In this document: positions 25,096 through 33,854 of the stretch, piece by piece
How positions within the stretch are numbered: the stretch's first letter is position 1
Layout: every line of letters starts with the position of its first letter
Assembly: GCF_003711205.1 (NCBI RefSeq)
Contig: NZ_CP031013.1
Coordinates: 310,001 to 374,000 of the forward strand
DNA length: 64,000 nucleotides
From: Polaromonas sp. SP1
GTDB taxonomy: Bacteria; Pseudomonadota; Gammaproteobacteria; Burkholderiales; Burkholderiaceae_C
Reading direction: 5' to 3'
Program-made: the position numbers and the translations under genes
The notes under the pieces: model-generated
Database searches by the model: none
What the model saw: only the letters and a program-made list of their open reading frames with translations
What the model was told of the DNA's origin: nothing

Positions 25096-25718
25096 ACAAG
25101 GCCGGGAAGCCCGTATGGAGATGCCTGCGGACGGCGGCGCAGATAGCGCTGATGGCTGCCTTGACCGTGGAGTCGCTGTGGGCCCAAACACCGCAGACGC
25201 CGCCACCGCCTGAGGAAGCCACGGCAGCGGCAGAACCCGCTGCAGCCGATGCGGCAATGGCCCGCTACGGACACCAGCCGGCCGGTGTCAAAAAGATGAG
25301 CGATGCGCGCATGACCTGCGCGCAAATTCAGGCAGAAACAGAGACCCTGCAGACCAAACTGAATGAACAGCAGGCTCAAGCCATGGCCACGCTCGCGGCC
25401 GCCGAAGATTCGCGCCAGAAAATGCTGCAGCAGACCGGCGGAGGGCTCAGCTCGCTGCAAAGCGGCGCCTCCACGGCAACGGGCCTGCTCAGCATGATTC
25501 CCGGGGTCGGCATGGTGGCCGGCATGTTCGGCGGTCTCAGCGCTCAGGCCACCATGAACTCCCGGATGGCCGAAGCACAGCAAACCACCAACGCCATGAT
25601 GGCCACCCAGCAAAAGGCCATGGATGCGCAGATGGCCATGGCGGCCACACAAGCGCGCCACGAACATCTGGTGGAGATGTTTCTGGCCAAAAACTGCAAG
25701 CTGCAGGCACAGCCCTGA
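25092..25718 (+). CDS. Secreted helical protein of unknown function
   Basis: 208 residues. Its ATG (25092) overlaps the previous stop in ATGA, so translation is coupled. A signal peptide ends near LWA-QT (residue 31), then a Pro/Glu/Ala linker. TCAQIQAETETLQTKLNEQQAQAMATLAAAEDSRQKMLQ (about 75-113) is a likely coiled coil. It is followed by a small hydrophobic glycine-rich stretch (LLSMIPGVGMVAGMFGGL) and a Met/Gln/Ala-rich helix. Two cysteines (about 76 and 203) could pair. The helix plus glycine-zipper-like segment suggests membrane or surface assembly, but no function is established. Confidence 0.7.
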   Translation: MNKAGKPVWRCLRTAAQIALMAALTVESLWAQTPQTPPPPEEATAAAEPAAADAAMARYGHQPAGVKKMSDARMTCAQIQAETETLQTKLNEQQAQAMATLAAAEDSRQKMLQQTGGGLSSLQSGASTATGLLSMIPGVGMVAGMFGGLSAQATMNSRMAEAQQTTNAMMATQQKAMDAQMAMAATQARHEHLVEMFLAKNCKLQAQP

Positions 25719-25733
25719 GGACGAAAGCCGGCC

Positions 25734-26168
25734 TTACAAGCCCGCCTCAAGCCGCAGCTTCAACCTGCGAAGGTCTGCCGGAACCTGCCTTGCCAGCAGA
25801 AAGCTGATGAGCGGTTCGAGCGGGCGAAACGGCCCCGTGTCACGCACATTCAGGGTGTAAGTGAACCGGGTGCCGAGTGGACCGGCACAAAACTCCCGGC
25901 TGCCATCGCAGCGCACAGGGCCGGACACCGTGCGAAACGCCGTACGGCCGGGCGTGTAGTCGGTCACCTCGGCGAGGATGACAGTCCGCAACCCCATCAC
26001 CCGGAAGATTTCCCGCGTGCGCGCGCCGGGCGCCACCGGTCCGCCGGATTCATACGCCATGGAAAGAACGCCTCGCCGCCATGCCGAATCGTTGGCGTAG
26101 TCACCGGCATACCCGAATGCGGCCAGCGGTGAACACCGCATGTCTTCTACACAAGAGACGGTGAACAT
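25734..26168 (-). CDS. SRPBCC (START-like) family protein
   Basis: 144 residues. SPLAAFGYAGDYANDSAWRRGVLSMAYESGGPVAPGARTREIFRVMG is the beginning of a polyketide-cyclase/dehydrase-type SRPBCC domain, and GTRFTYTLNVRDTGPFRPLEPLISFLLARQVPADLRRLKLRLE is the closing long helix. It binds a hydrophobic ligand by family analogy; the ligand is unknown. It converges on the secreted-protein operon, and a GC-rich palindrome lies about 93 bases upstream of its start. Confidence 0.78.
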   Translation of the reverse strand: MFTVSCVEDMRCSPLAAFGYAGDYANDSAWRRGVLSMAYESGGPVAPGARTREIFRVMGLRTVILAEVTDYTPGRTAFRTVSGPVRCDGSREFCAGPLGTRFTYTLNVRDTGPFRPLEPLISFLLARQVPADLRRLKLRLEAGL

Positions 26169-26260
26169 CGCTTTCCCTTTCGTTTGTCTCGTTTCATATG
26201 CCGATCCATCAGCAGATCCACATGCTGCTCATCAATTTTAGGAAGGCCGGCGCAAGGGCG

Positions 26261-26280
26261 CCCCCCTCAAGTCAGGGGGA
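26261..26280. promoter_or_regulatory. CCCCCT-N6-AGGGGG palindrome, copy 3
   Basis: CCCCCCTCAAGTCAGGGGGA lies upstream of the minus-strand SRPBCC gene (start 26168). It has the same half-sites as the copies at 19358-19378 and 19856-19882. The rest of the 26169-26539 gap holds only the dispersed repeat at 26341-26403. Confidence 0.55.
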
Positions 26281-26340
26281 GATGCGCCTTGGAGACAGCT
26301 GAAAAAAACCCCATGGGGCTTCACAGTCCGGATCAGTGTT

Positions 26341-26403
26341 TAGCATCAAATCGGCCTATAGCCCAATAAACACCTGGGCTGATAGCTCCTTAATTGATAG
26401 CAA
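26341..26403 (-). repeat. Dispersed 60-65-bp intergenic repeat, copy 2
   Basis: Minus-strand copy, starting TTGCTATCAATTAAGGAGCT and ending TTGGGCTATAGGCCGATTTG when read on that strand. Confidence 0.8.
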
Positions 26404-26539
26404 CCGGGGGGTCTTGGCAGGCTTGCAGCCGGCATCCGCCCTCATCCAGCCCGCGTCCTGTTCGTCGGTTTAGGCCTACAAAAACCATCGCCGGCCTCGC
26501 TGGCTTGGCCCTGCATCGCTGCGGACAATCACAGTCATC

Positions 26540-27526
26540 ATGCCCAGCAACGCGGCCCCGGCCTCCGCAAATCCTTTCTTCGCCTTTGCATCCACCGCGT
26601 GGCCGCACGTGCGCCGGTGGGGCTTGCCGGTGTTCGGCATCCTCGTGCTGGGCCTGCTGGCGTCGCATGCGCACAAGGTCGACTGGGTGGGCGCCTGGGA
26701 GGCGCTGTGGCGCTACTCCCCTCTTCTATTACTGGCCGTGCTGGGCCTGGCCACCCTCAGCCACGCGCTGTATGGCTGCTTTGACCTGCTGGGCCGGCAC
26801 CACACCAAGCACAAGCTGCCGCGCCTGCAGGCGTGGGCGATTGCGGTGACGAGTTATGCCTTCAACCTGAACCTGGGCTCGCTGGTGGGTGGCGTGGCCT
26901 TGCGCGCGCGGCTGTATGCGCGGGCCGGGCTCGACGAAGCCACGATTGCACAAATCGTGGGCATCAGCCTGGCGACCAACTGGCTGGGTTACGGGCTGGT
27001 GGCGGGTAGCCTGTTTGCGGCGGGGCTGATCGCGCCGCCCAGCCAAGCGCACATCGGCGCCGACGCTTTGCGGGTGCTGGGTGTCGGCATGGTGCTGTTG
27101 GCGCTGGGCTATGTGGTGGCCTGCGCTTTTGCACGCGGGCGGACGTGGCGTGTGCGGGGCAAGAATTTACAGCTGCCTTCTGCGCGACTGGCGGTGGTGC
27201 AGCTGCTGCTGTCAGCCGCCAACTGGGCGTTGATGGGCGCGGCCATGTATTTGCTGCTCGGTCAGAAGGTGCCTTACGGCATCACGCTGGGTGTATTGAT
27301 GGCCGCGTCCATCATCGGCGTGATCATGCCGATACCGGGTGGCCTGGGGGTGATTGAGGCGGTGTACCTGGCGCTGCTGTCGGGCAGTGTGCGGCAGGGG
27401 GCGTTGATGGGGGCGGTGCTGGCTTACCGGGCGCTGTATTACTTGTTGCCGCTGGCGGGGGGATTGGTGCTTTATGTTTTGCTGGAGAGGTATACGGCCT
27501 CGCAGGCTGTTGGTAGTTCTGGCTGA
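26540..27526 (+). CDS. YbhN/UPF0104-family membrane protein (LPG synthase membrane-domain-like)
   Basis: 328 residues with about eight hydrophobic segments. NLGSLVGGVALRARLYARAGLDEATIAQIVGISLATNWLGYG (about 112-153) and IIGVIMPIPGGLGVIEAVYLALL (about 255-277) are the conserved parts of the lysylphosphatidylglycerol synthase transmembrane region family. It has no C-terminal aminoacyl-transferase domain, so it is a YbhN-like inner-membrane protein of uncertain substrate, possibly a lipid flippase. It stands alone. Confidence 0.85.
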   Translation: MPSNAAPASANPFFAFASTAWPHVRRWGLPVFGILVLGLLASHAHKVDWVGAWEALWRYSPLLLLAVLGLATLSHALYGCFDLLGRHHTKHKLPRLQAWAIAVTSYAFNLNLGSLVGGVALRARLYARAGLDEATIAQIVGISLATNWLGYGLVAGSLFAAGLIAPPSQAHIGADALRVLGVGMVLLALGYVVACAFARGRTWRVRGKNLQLPSARLAVVQLLLSAANWALMGAAMYLLLGQKVPYGITLGVLMAASIIGVIMPIPGGLGVIEAVYLALLSGSVRQGALMGAVLAYRALYYLLPLAGGLVLYVLLERYTASQAVGSSG

Positions 27527-27553
27527 GCTTGGCGAAGCCCTGCTCTCCCCCTC

Positions 27554-28342
27554 CCCGTTCGGGCTGAGCGTGTCGAAGCCTGGTGTGCTCCGGCGATGTG
27601 GTTTTTGCTGAGGCTTGCTGGCCGGGGGTTGCCCGGTAGCAACTCACTTTTCTTTTGCTTCGCCAAAAGAAAGTAAGCAAAGAAAAGGCGACCCTGCTGG
27701 CTGCGTCCCTTCGCTTCGCTACGGGCGACCTGCGGTGCTCGATTCAGGCGGGTCTCGCTAAACTCGCTTCGCTCAAACAACGCGATCCCTGATCCGCCTG
27801 AAACTCCGCTCCTCGGCGCATCCAGAAGGGGGTGGAGACAGGAATATCAAACTGCCGAATACCAATACCGAATACCAAAAGAATCAAGGACTCGCCACGG
27901 CGAGTCCTTGTTGGATTTGTCTTCGGTATTTGCCTTCTGTCCCCGCTCCCGATTGCCCCTTGTGGATGCGCCGAGGAGCGGAGGACCAGACGGATCAGGG
28001 CAAAAACTTGTTTGAGCCGAAGGCGAGTTGTTTTTGACCCCGGCTGGGCCGAGCACCGCAGGTTGCCCGCAGCGAAGCGGAGGGACGCAGGAACCAGGGT
28101 CGCCTTTCTTTTGCTTACTTTTGGTGTTTGCGTAACTTCGCTACGCGAAGTGAGCAAACCCCGCGCGCATAGCGCGCCTTTGGCGAACAAAGAAAACCCG
28201 CTTTGCGGGTTTCGGTAAAAGTGAGTTGCCGCCGGCAACCCCGGCTCCGGAACTCAACAACTCGGCGCTCGAAACAACCAGGGGCTTCGATACCTCAGCC
28301 CGAACAGAGGGGAGGCTTCGACAGGCTCAGCCCGAACGGGTG
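27554..28342. repeat. Nested inverted-repeat element filling a long intergenic gap
   Basis: The 876-base gap 27527-28402 has no supportable gene. From outside in: a GTTCGGGCTGAGCGTGTCGA unit (27554-27582) faces two inverted units (28284-28305, 28315-28342). Next, a left arm of about 215 bases (27620-27835, starting GGGGGTTGCCCGGTAGCAAC) is the inverse of a right arm (27950-28252) with the same landmarks: CAACTCACTTTT, AAAGTAAGCAAA, AGGCGACCCTG, CTGCGTCCCT, ACCTGCGGTGCTCG, CTCCGCTCCTCGGCGCATCC. The right arm carries about 85 extra bases with three hairpins. In the centre is a perfect 12-base stem (27885-27910). I recognise the arm as a Comamonadaceae dispersed repeat. Confidence 0.85.
27885..27910. 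terminator. Central perfect hairpin of the inverted-repeat element
   Basis: CAAGGACTCGCC-AC-GGCGAGTCCTTG is a 12-base-pair perfect stem with a two-base loop. The T-rich sequence TTGGATTTGT follows on the plus strand. It may act as a terminator for readthrough from the YbhN gene, or mark the axis of the element. Confidence 0.5.
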
Positions 28343-28380
28343 CGGGGTGCGGGGTGCGGGGTGCGGGTGCGGGTGCGGGG
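28338..28380 (+). repeat. GGTGCGGG-type tandem repeat
   Basis: Units of GGGGTGC and GGGTGC alternate five to six times from 28338 to 28380, just after the last GTTCGGGCTGAG-type unit and 23 bases beyond the end of the GST gene. Confidence 0.8.
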
Positions 28381-28402
28381 GACCTGCGCAAAACCCCGCT
28401 CA

Positions 28403-29131
28403 TCAACCCCGCTTGGGAATCGTCAACCCCTTCACCACCGCAGGCCGCGCCACAAAAGCCGCCAGCACCCGCTTCACATTCGCAAAGCTCTCAAACTCCA
28501 CCAGGCCGCCAGCCTCATAAAAGCCATTGAGGTTGCGCACCCACGGAAAGATCGCGATGTCAGCGATCGTGTACTCGTCACCCATCATCCAGTTGCGGCC
28601 TTCAAGGTGTTTGTCGAGCACGCCGAGCAGGCGTTTGGATTCGGCGACGTAGCGGTCGCGCGGGCGTTTGTCTTCGTACTCCTTGCCGGCAAACTTGTGG
28701 AAGAACCCCAGCTGGCCGAACATCGGGCCGATGCCGCCCATCTGGAACATCACCCATTGAAGGGTTTCATAACGGCCCGCGGTGTCGGCAGGAATAAGTT
28801 TGCCGGCCTTCCCGGCCAGGTAGACCAGGATGGCGCCGGATTCAAACAAAGCCAGCGGCTGGCCGTCGGGGCCGTTCGGGTCAATGATGGCGGGGATCTT
28901 GTTGTTGGGGTTGAGCGAGAGGAACGCCGGCGACATCTGGTCGTTGGTTTCAAAGTTCACCAGGTGCGGCTCATAGGCCAGGCCCAGTTCTTCCAGCAGG
29001 ATCGAAACCTTGACGCCGTTGGGCGTGGGCAGCGAATAGAGCTGGATGCGCTCCGGGTGCTGGGCGGGCCATTTTTGGGTGATGGGGAAGTCTTTGGGGA
29101 AGGTCTTGGAGGGGTTTTTGGATTTGGTCAT
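28403..29131 (-). CDS. Glutathione S-transferase, YghU/YfcG (Nu-class) type
   Basis: 242 residues. The thioredoxin-like domain carries LYSLPTPNGVKVSILLEELGLAYE (about 31-54) with the TPNG-x-K motif of Nu-class disulfide-bond oxidoreductases. NPNNKIPAIIDP holds the cis-proline, and ALFESGAILVYLA holds the E-S glutathione-binding pair. The C-terminal helical domain has GDEYTIADIAIFPWVRN, the conserved N-capping box. These enzymes reduce disulfides and peroxides with glutathione in the cytoplasm. It is divergent from slyX. Confidence 0.92.
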   Translation of the reverse strand: MTKSKNPSKTFPKDFPITQKWPAQHPERIQLYSLPTPNGVKVSILLEELGLAYEPHLVNFETNDQMSPAFLSLNPNNKIPAIIDPNGPDGQPLALFESGAILVYLAGKAGKLIPADTAGRYETLQWVMFQMGGIGPMFGQLGFFHKFAGKEYEDKRPRDRYVAESKRLLGVLDKHLEGRNWMMGDEYTIADIAIFPWVRNLNGFYEAGGLVEFESFANVKRVLAAFVARPAVVKGLTIPKRG

Positions 29132-29241
29132 GGCGGGTATGAGGGTGTTTTGACGGAGCGAAACTGAATTTCAGCGCCAATGTAGCCCAAGCTGCCCAAT
29201 CCTGCGCGTGGCAGGGAATTGCCCGGCCAAGCGCCAAATTC

Positions 29242-29475
29242 ATGTCCAATACAGGGATGGAAGCACCGAACACCGACCAGCGCCTGACCGAACTCGAGAT
29301 CAAGGCCAGCTTTACCGAAGACCTGCTGGACCAGCTCGACAAGGTCATCGTGCGCCAGCAGCAGCAAATCGACGCCCTGCTGCGCGAGGTGGCCGAGCTC
29401 AAGGCCAGCCCGGTGCGCGACGGCGACATCACCACCGCACGCAGCCTGCGCGACGAGCTGCCGCCGCACTTCTAG
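29242..29475 (+). CDS. slyX: SlyX family protein
   Basis: 77 residues. RLTELEIKASFTEDLLDQLDKVIVRQQQQIDALLREVAEL (about 14-53) is the SlyX coiled coil, and the protein ends in DELPPHF, the usual PPHY/F C-terminus. Function unknown in general. It converges on the GFA gene, with only seven bases between the stops. Confidence 0.9.
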   Translation: MSNTGMEAPNTDQRLTELEIKASFTEDLLDQLDKVIVRQQQQIDALLREVAELKASPVRDGDITTARSLRDELPPHF

Positions 29476-29482
29476 GCGGGGT

Positions 29483-29857
29483 TCACCAGAGGTTCTTGCC
29501 GTCGATCACGGTCACGGGCGCTTCGGCCGCGTCGAAGTTGTCAATGAGCCGCGCGTTGAGGCCGATGCTGCGCGTGACGCCGTCCCACTTGCCGTCCATC
29601 TCGAACGCCGGGCTGTCTGAATAGGTGTACACACCGCAGCCGGCGCAGAAGTGGTGCGCGACCATCTTGCTTTGCCAGCGGTAGATGGCGTCGCCGTCAG
29701 GCGATGAGGTGACATGGAACTGCTCGGGCGCGTAGTAGGCCCGCAGGGGGCCGCTTTTGGCGCAGAACGAACAGGTGCAGCGCGTGAGCTGCTCAGGGAT
29801 GTCACCCTCGACGCGGAAGGTGTTCTTGCCGCAATGGCAGCTGGCCGTGATCGTCAT
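29483..29857 (-). CDS. GFA-family zinc protein
   Basis: 124 residues. C-x-C at residues 7-10 region (ASCHCGKNTF), CTCSFCAKSG (about 28-37), and HHFCAGCGVYTYSD (about 67-80) give the metal-binding cysteines of the glutathione-dependent formaldehyde-activating (Gfa/CENP-V-like) fold. The name reflects the founding member; the substrate here is unknown. One domain of normal length. Confidence 0.88.
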   Translation of the reverse strand: MTITASCHCGKNTFRVEGDIPEQLTRCTCSFCAKSGPLRAYYAPEQFHVTSSPDGDAIYRWQSKMVAHHFCAGCGVYTYSDSPAFEMDGKWDGVTRSIGLNARLIDNFDAAEAPVTVIDGKNLW

Positions 29858-29939
29858 ACAAGGCTCCTTTTGTGAGGCTCGGGCACGTCATGATAGTTGC
29901 GCATCGCCATATCGCAAACACACAAAAGCACACACAAAA

Positions 29940-29965
29940 GCCCGCCGGCGTTTCCACCGGCGGGC
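29940..29965 (-). terminator. Rho-independent terminator of the hemerythrin gene
   Basis: On the minus strand GCCCGCCGG, an eight-base loop and CCGGCGGGC are followed by TTTTGTGTGTG. It lies 24 bases past the stop of the hemerythrin gene at 29989, in the right orientation. Confidence 0.8.
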
Positions 29966-29988
29966 TCTCGGCAAACCGATGCAGCGGG

Positions 29989-30483
29989 TTACATCGCGCT
30001 CATCAGTTCCTGCTTGCGGGCGGTGATTTGCTCGCCCAGTTCGGTCATGTCCAGGCTGGTGGCTCGCGCCTTGGGGAAGATCTCGTTTTGTTCTTCCTTG
30101 ACGTGGTGCTTCACGTACTCAGACATGACCTTGATCTTCGCGTCAAACATTTCGCCGTCGGGCTCGATGCCTTCGACTTGCGCGATCAGATCTTTCAGCG
30201 TGGCGTGTTCCACGTTGGCTTCAGGAATAAGTTCGTGGTCTTTCAGGGCGGCTTTGACGGCCGGGTAGAAGATTTCTTCTTCGACCTGCGCATGCACTGT
30301 CAGCTCCTTGCAGATCTGCGCCACCAGATCCTTCTTTTTGGAAGTCGAGCGGCTTTTTTCGTATTGCTCAAACAGGTCGCTCACCAGTTTGTGGTCGGCC
30401 CGCAGCAGTGCAGTCGCCTCTTTGGGTGCTGCTGCTTTGGATGCGGGGGATTTGCTGGTCGAAGTCTTGGTTGCGGTGGGCAT
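29989..30483 (-). CDS. Hemerythrin HHE-domain protein
   Basis: 164 residues from the ATG at 30483, which has AAGGAAAAATC before it; an upstream in-frame start at 30582 lacks support. An Ala/Lys/Ser-rich leader of about 23 residues precedes the domain. Iron ligands are likely in LLRADHKLVSDLFEQYE (H), ELTVHAQVEEEIFYP (H and E), NVEHATLKDLI (H), and YVKHHVKEEQNEIFP (H, H, E). Family roles are oxygen or NO sensing and oxidative-stress protection. A strong terminator follows. Confidence 0.9.
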   Translation of the reverse strand: MPTATKTSTSKSPASKAAAPKEATALLRADHKLVSDLFEQYEKSRSTSKKKDLVAQICKELTVHAQVEEEIFYPAVKAALKDHELIPEANVEHATLKDLIAQVEGIEPDGEMFDAKIKVMSEYVKHHVKEEQNEIFPKARATSLDMTELGEQITARKQELMSAM

Positions 30484-30807
30484 GATTTTTCCTTGGTGGG
30501 GTCTGATGGTCAGGGTTGGTAATTTCGCCGCAGCTGCTTCAAGCGGGATAGAAGCAGGCTGTAGTGCTATCTTTTCCGGCATGCGTATGGCGCAGGGTAG
30601 TCAAACCCAGCCACGCCTTGTAGGAAAGTGTGAAGCGGGTACATCGTTGCGCGGCGGGCCCCAAATCAACCGGCAAGCGCAGACGTAACGGTGTTGATTC
30701 TTAGGGAAAAGACTGAATACCGCCGTCACAAGCCTGGACTAAGCTGCATGGCAAAACCCGGCCAGCCCCCGCCGAACCACCATACAACCCGAAAGCAGGT
30801 GCACCCC
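30484..30807. other. Divergent non-coding region
   Basis: 324 bases between the hemerythrin gene and the small gene at 30808. It should hold both promoters. I see no dispersed repeat and no convincing hairpin or operator in it. Confidence 0.6.
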
Positions 30808-31050
30808 ATGCCACTTCCCCCTGATTTCAAGTCATCGGACTTTTCCATCGGTTCCATTTCAGACACCCAGCTGGTCAACCTGGCCAAGCTGGCCGGTGTG
30901 TTGGTAGAGGGTGAAGCCCTGACGCCGGAGTTGCAGGAATACACCCTGCTGATCATGGAAAAGTGCGCCGACGTAGGCGACAAGTACACCAGCGCCAAAC
31001 ACGGGCGCACCGCGGGCGACGAGATACGGGCGTTGTTCGGCGTGTATTGA
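30808..31050 (+). CDS. Small acidic hypothetical protein
   Basis: 80 residues from the ATG at 30808; the in-frame extension to 30691 is basic and His/Pro-rich and is not preferred. FSIGSISDTQLVNLAKLAGVLVEGEALTPELQEYTLLIMEKCADVGDKY is a likely helical core, and GRTAGDEIRALFGVY is the C-terminus. I do not recognise the family. There is no export signal. It lies between the hemerythrin and catalase genes, so a stress role is conceivable but unsupported. Confidence 0.65.
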   Translation: MPLPPDFKSSDFSIGSISDTQLVNLAKLAGVLVEGEALTPELQEYTLLIMEKCADVGDKYTSAKHGRTAGDEIRALFGVY

Positions 31051-31417
31051 TCTGTATCGCCGCGCCTTGACGCGGCTTGGGCTCCATTCAGGTCCTTTGA
31101 CCTCCCGCGCAAAGTTTTGCGCATCCCGACATCCCTCTAAAGGTTGCACCGCCCCGTGGCAGCAGGCCAGCGTGGACGGCGGCTCACGTACGCCTCGGTG
31201 CGTGTGGAAGGCACCTTCCGTGATGGGCTCGGCGCAGCGTCCTACATCGCACCTCATCCACGAAAAATAGCATCAACTGCGTTAGCGGTTTTTTGCTGTA
31301 CCTGTTTGCGTTTTTCTTGATTTGCAGTGCCATGCACGCGTCTCAGTTCACACGCCCTGCCTCACCTTTCCGCGCAACACATACCCCCCATCCATCCACC
31401 CTACCTGATTGCCCCCC
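31051..31417. other. Non-coding, hairpin-rich stretch upstream of the catalase gene
   Basis: 367 bases without a gene. Small hairpins: GCCGCG-CCTTGA-CGCGGC (about 31061-31078), GCGCAAA-GT-TTTGCGC (about 31107-31122) and GGAAGG-CA-CCTTCC (about 31207-31220). The first could be a weak terminator for the small gene. Together they might belong to a structured RNA, but I cannot assign a class. Confidence 0.4.
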
Positions 31418-33841
31418 ATGCCTAAACCTCCTGGTATCTCCTCAAAAGCAGCCCCCAAAAACACCGACAGCGGGCCTTCCAAAACATCACCCCCTGCAAG
31501 CGCAGACCCTGCCGCTGAAAAAGCGGCACAAGTGCAGGACCTGGCCGCGGGCATGCCCTACAACCCTAACAAGGCCGGCGAGCACGGCTTTCAAAACGGC
31601 CTCGCCCCGGCGCAGGGAGCGGGGGTTGTGCCCGAATCCCGCCTCGCCACGGGCAGCACCCTGAGCGAGGAAAACGGTTCCGAAAAAACCGGCAGCCTGG
31701 CGCCCGAAGGTGTCAACTCGACCATCGAGCCGCTGGACCGCGTCAGGGTTGACTCCGGCGGGCAGGTGCTGACGACCAACCAGGGCGTGGCGATTTCCGA
31801 CAACCAGAACTCGCTCAAGCAGGGCCTGCGCGGCCCGGTGCTGCTGGAGGATTTTGTGCTGCGCGAAAAGCTCACGCACTTTGACCACGAACGCATCCCC
31901 GAGCGCATCGTGCACGCGCGCGGCTCCGGCGCGCACGGCTTCTTCGAGTGCTACAAGCCCTTTACCCAGCACACCAAAGCGGCGCCTTTTCAGGAAGAAG
32001 GAAAGATCACGCCGGTGTTTGTGCGCTTTTCGACCGTGCAGGGCGAGCGCGGCTCCAAGGACACGGCGCGTGACGTGCGCGGCTTCGCCGTGAAGTTTTA
32101 TACCGACGAAGGCAACTGGGACCTCGTGGGCAACAACATGCCGGTGTTCTTTATCCAGGACGCGATGAAGTTCCCTGACCTGGTGCATGCCGTGAAGCCG
32201 GAGCCACACCACGCCATGCCGCAAGCCGCCAGCGCGCACGACACCTTCTGGGATTTTGTGTCGCTGATGCCGGAGTCGACCCACATGCTGATGTGGGTGA
32301 TGAGCGACCGGGGCATTCCGCGCAGCTACGCCACCATGCAGGGCTTTGGCGTGCACAGCTACCGCTTCGTCAACGAGGCGGGTGAATCGGTGTTTGTGAA
32401 GTTCCACTGGAACCCGAAGTTCGGCACGCACTCACTGGTGTGGGACGAAGCCGTGAAGATTTCAGGCGCCGACCCGGACTTTCACCGCCGCGATTTGTGG
32501 GAGCGCATCGAGGCTGGCGTTTACCCCGAATGGGAGCTGTCTGTGCAGGTGTTTACCGAAGAGCAGGCAGAGCAGTTCAGCTTCGACATCCTGGACGCGA
32601 CCAAGCTCATTCCGGAAGAACTCGTCCCGCTGCAGCCGCTGGGCCGCATGGTACTGAACCGCAACCCCGACAACTTCTTTGCAGAGACCGAGCAGGTGGC
32701 GTTTTGCACGGCGCACGTGGTGCCGGGTATCGACTTTTCGAACGACCCGCTGCTGGCCGGGCGCATCCACTCCTACGTCGACACGCAAATATCGCGTCTG
32801 GGCGGCCCCAACTTCCATGAGATCCCGATCAACGCGCCGCTGGCCCAGGTGCACAACAACCAGCGCGACGGCATGCATCGCCAGGCGATCCCGCGCGGGC
32901 GCGTGGCGTACGAGCCAAACTCGCTGGCCGGCGGCTGTCCCTTCCAGGCCGGCGCTGCTCAAGGTTTTGTCAGCGTGCCCGCGCGCCTTCAGGCCAAGGA
33001 GGAACAAGGCAAGGTACGCGCCAAGCCCGAGAAGTTTGCCGACCACTACACGCAGGCTGCGCTGTTCTTCAACAGCCAGACACCGGTGGAGCAGGCGCAC
33101 ATTGCCGCGGCCTTCCGCTTTGAGTTGAGCAAGGTCACGGTACCGGCGATCCGTGAACGCATGATCTCCTCACTGCGCAATGCCTCTGAGCCGCTGGCGC
33201 GCGAAGTGGCCAAAGGCCTGGGCATGGCGGACTTGCCGGAGCCCATGCCATTGGCGCTGGCCAGGCCGGCCAAGCCAGAGATCACCGTGTCGCCCGCGCT
33301 GTCGTTGATGGCGCGCCCGGGAGACGGCGGCATACGCGGGCGCAAGATCGCGGTGCTGGTGGCACCGGGCGCAGACGGTGCGGCGATAGACCAGATCCAG
33401 GCCGCACTGGCAGACGCAGGCGCGGTGCCGCGGCTGGTCGGTCCGCACATCGGCCCGATGAAAACAGCCGAGGGCCAGACGCTGGACGCCGATGCGTCAC
33501 TCGAAAACGAGCCCGGCTTTTTGTTTGACGCGCTGGTGTTGCCGGACGGCGAGGACGCGGTGGCGACCCTGGCAGCGGACGGTCACACGATGGAATTCAT
33601 CAAGGACCAGTTCCGCCATTGCAAAACCATCCTGGCGCTGGGTGCCTCGGTCGGCCTGCTGGATAAGGCCGGCATTTCAGCCGCGGCCGATGCGGGCGCG
33701 AAAGGCAAAAAAGGCGGCCCTGCCGACCCCGGCCTGATCGTGCAAGCCGGCGGCGATACGGCGGGAGCGGTCAAACGCTTTATCCAGGCGATGGCACGGC
33801 ACCGCCACTTTGAGCGCGAGACGGATCCGCCCCTGGTCTAG
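31418..33841 (+). CDS. katE: Large-subunit catalase (KatE/HPII type)
   Basis: 807 residues from the ATG at 31418; a TTG three codons upstream is also in frame. Large clade 2 catalase: N-terminal extension to about residue 100, catalytic H166 in [13 protein letters not shown], catalytic N239 in [14 protein letters not shown], and heme-ligand Y453 in [17 protein letters not shown]-terminal DJ-1/PfpI-like domain covers about 640-805 ([24 protein letters not shown]). By alignment with E. coli HPII the residue matching H392, which is cross-linked to the heme tyrosine there, is C430 ([11 protein letters not shown]), so that cross-link cannot form. It destroys hydrogen peroxide in the cytoplasm. Confidence 0.95.
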   Translation: MPKPPGISSKAAPKNTDSGPSKTSPPASADPAAEKAAQVQDLAAGMPYNPNKAGEHGFQNGLAPAQGAGVVPESRLATGSTLSEENGSEKTGSLAPEGVNSTIEPLDRVRVDSGGQVLTTNQGVAISDNQNSLKQGLRGPVLLEDFVLREKLTHFDHERIPERIVHARGSGAHGFFECYKPFTQHTKAAPFQEEGKITPVFVRFSTVQGERGSKDTARDVRGFAVKFYTDEGNWDLVGNNMPVFFIQDAMKFPDLVHAVKPEPHHAMPQAASAHDTFWDFVSLMPESTHMLMWVMSDRGIPRSYATMQGFGVHSYRFVNEAGESVFVKFHWNPKFGTHSLVWDEAVKISGADPDFHRRDLWERIEAGVYPEWELSVQVFTEEQAEQFSFDILDATKLIPEELVPLQPLGRMVLNRNPDNFFAETEQVAFCTAHVVPGIDFSNDPLLAGRIHSYVDTQISRLGGPNFHEIPINAPLAQVHNNQRDGMHRQAIPRGRVAYEPNSLAGGCPFQAGAAQGFVSVPARLQAKEEQGKVRAKPEKFADHYTQAALFFNSQTPVEQAHIAAAFRFELSKVTVPAIRERMISSLRNASEPLAREVAKGLGMADLPEPMPLALARPAKPEITVSPALSLMARPGDGGIRGRKIAVLVAPGADGAAIDQIQAALADAGAVPRLVGPHIGPMKTAEGQTLDADASLENEPGFLFDALVLPDGEDAVATLAADGHTMEFIKDQFRHCKTILALGASVGLLDKAGISAAADAGAKGKKGGPADPGLIVQAGGDTAGAVKRFIQAMARHRHFERETDPPLV

Positions 33842-33854
33842 GTTCTGCCAACTG

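Noticed and set aside
27527-28402. Frames within the inverted-repeat element as genes
   Set aside because: They follow the repeat arms, differ between the two copies and have no start signals.
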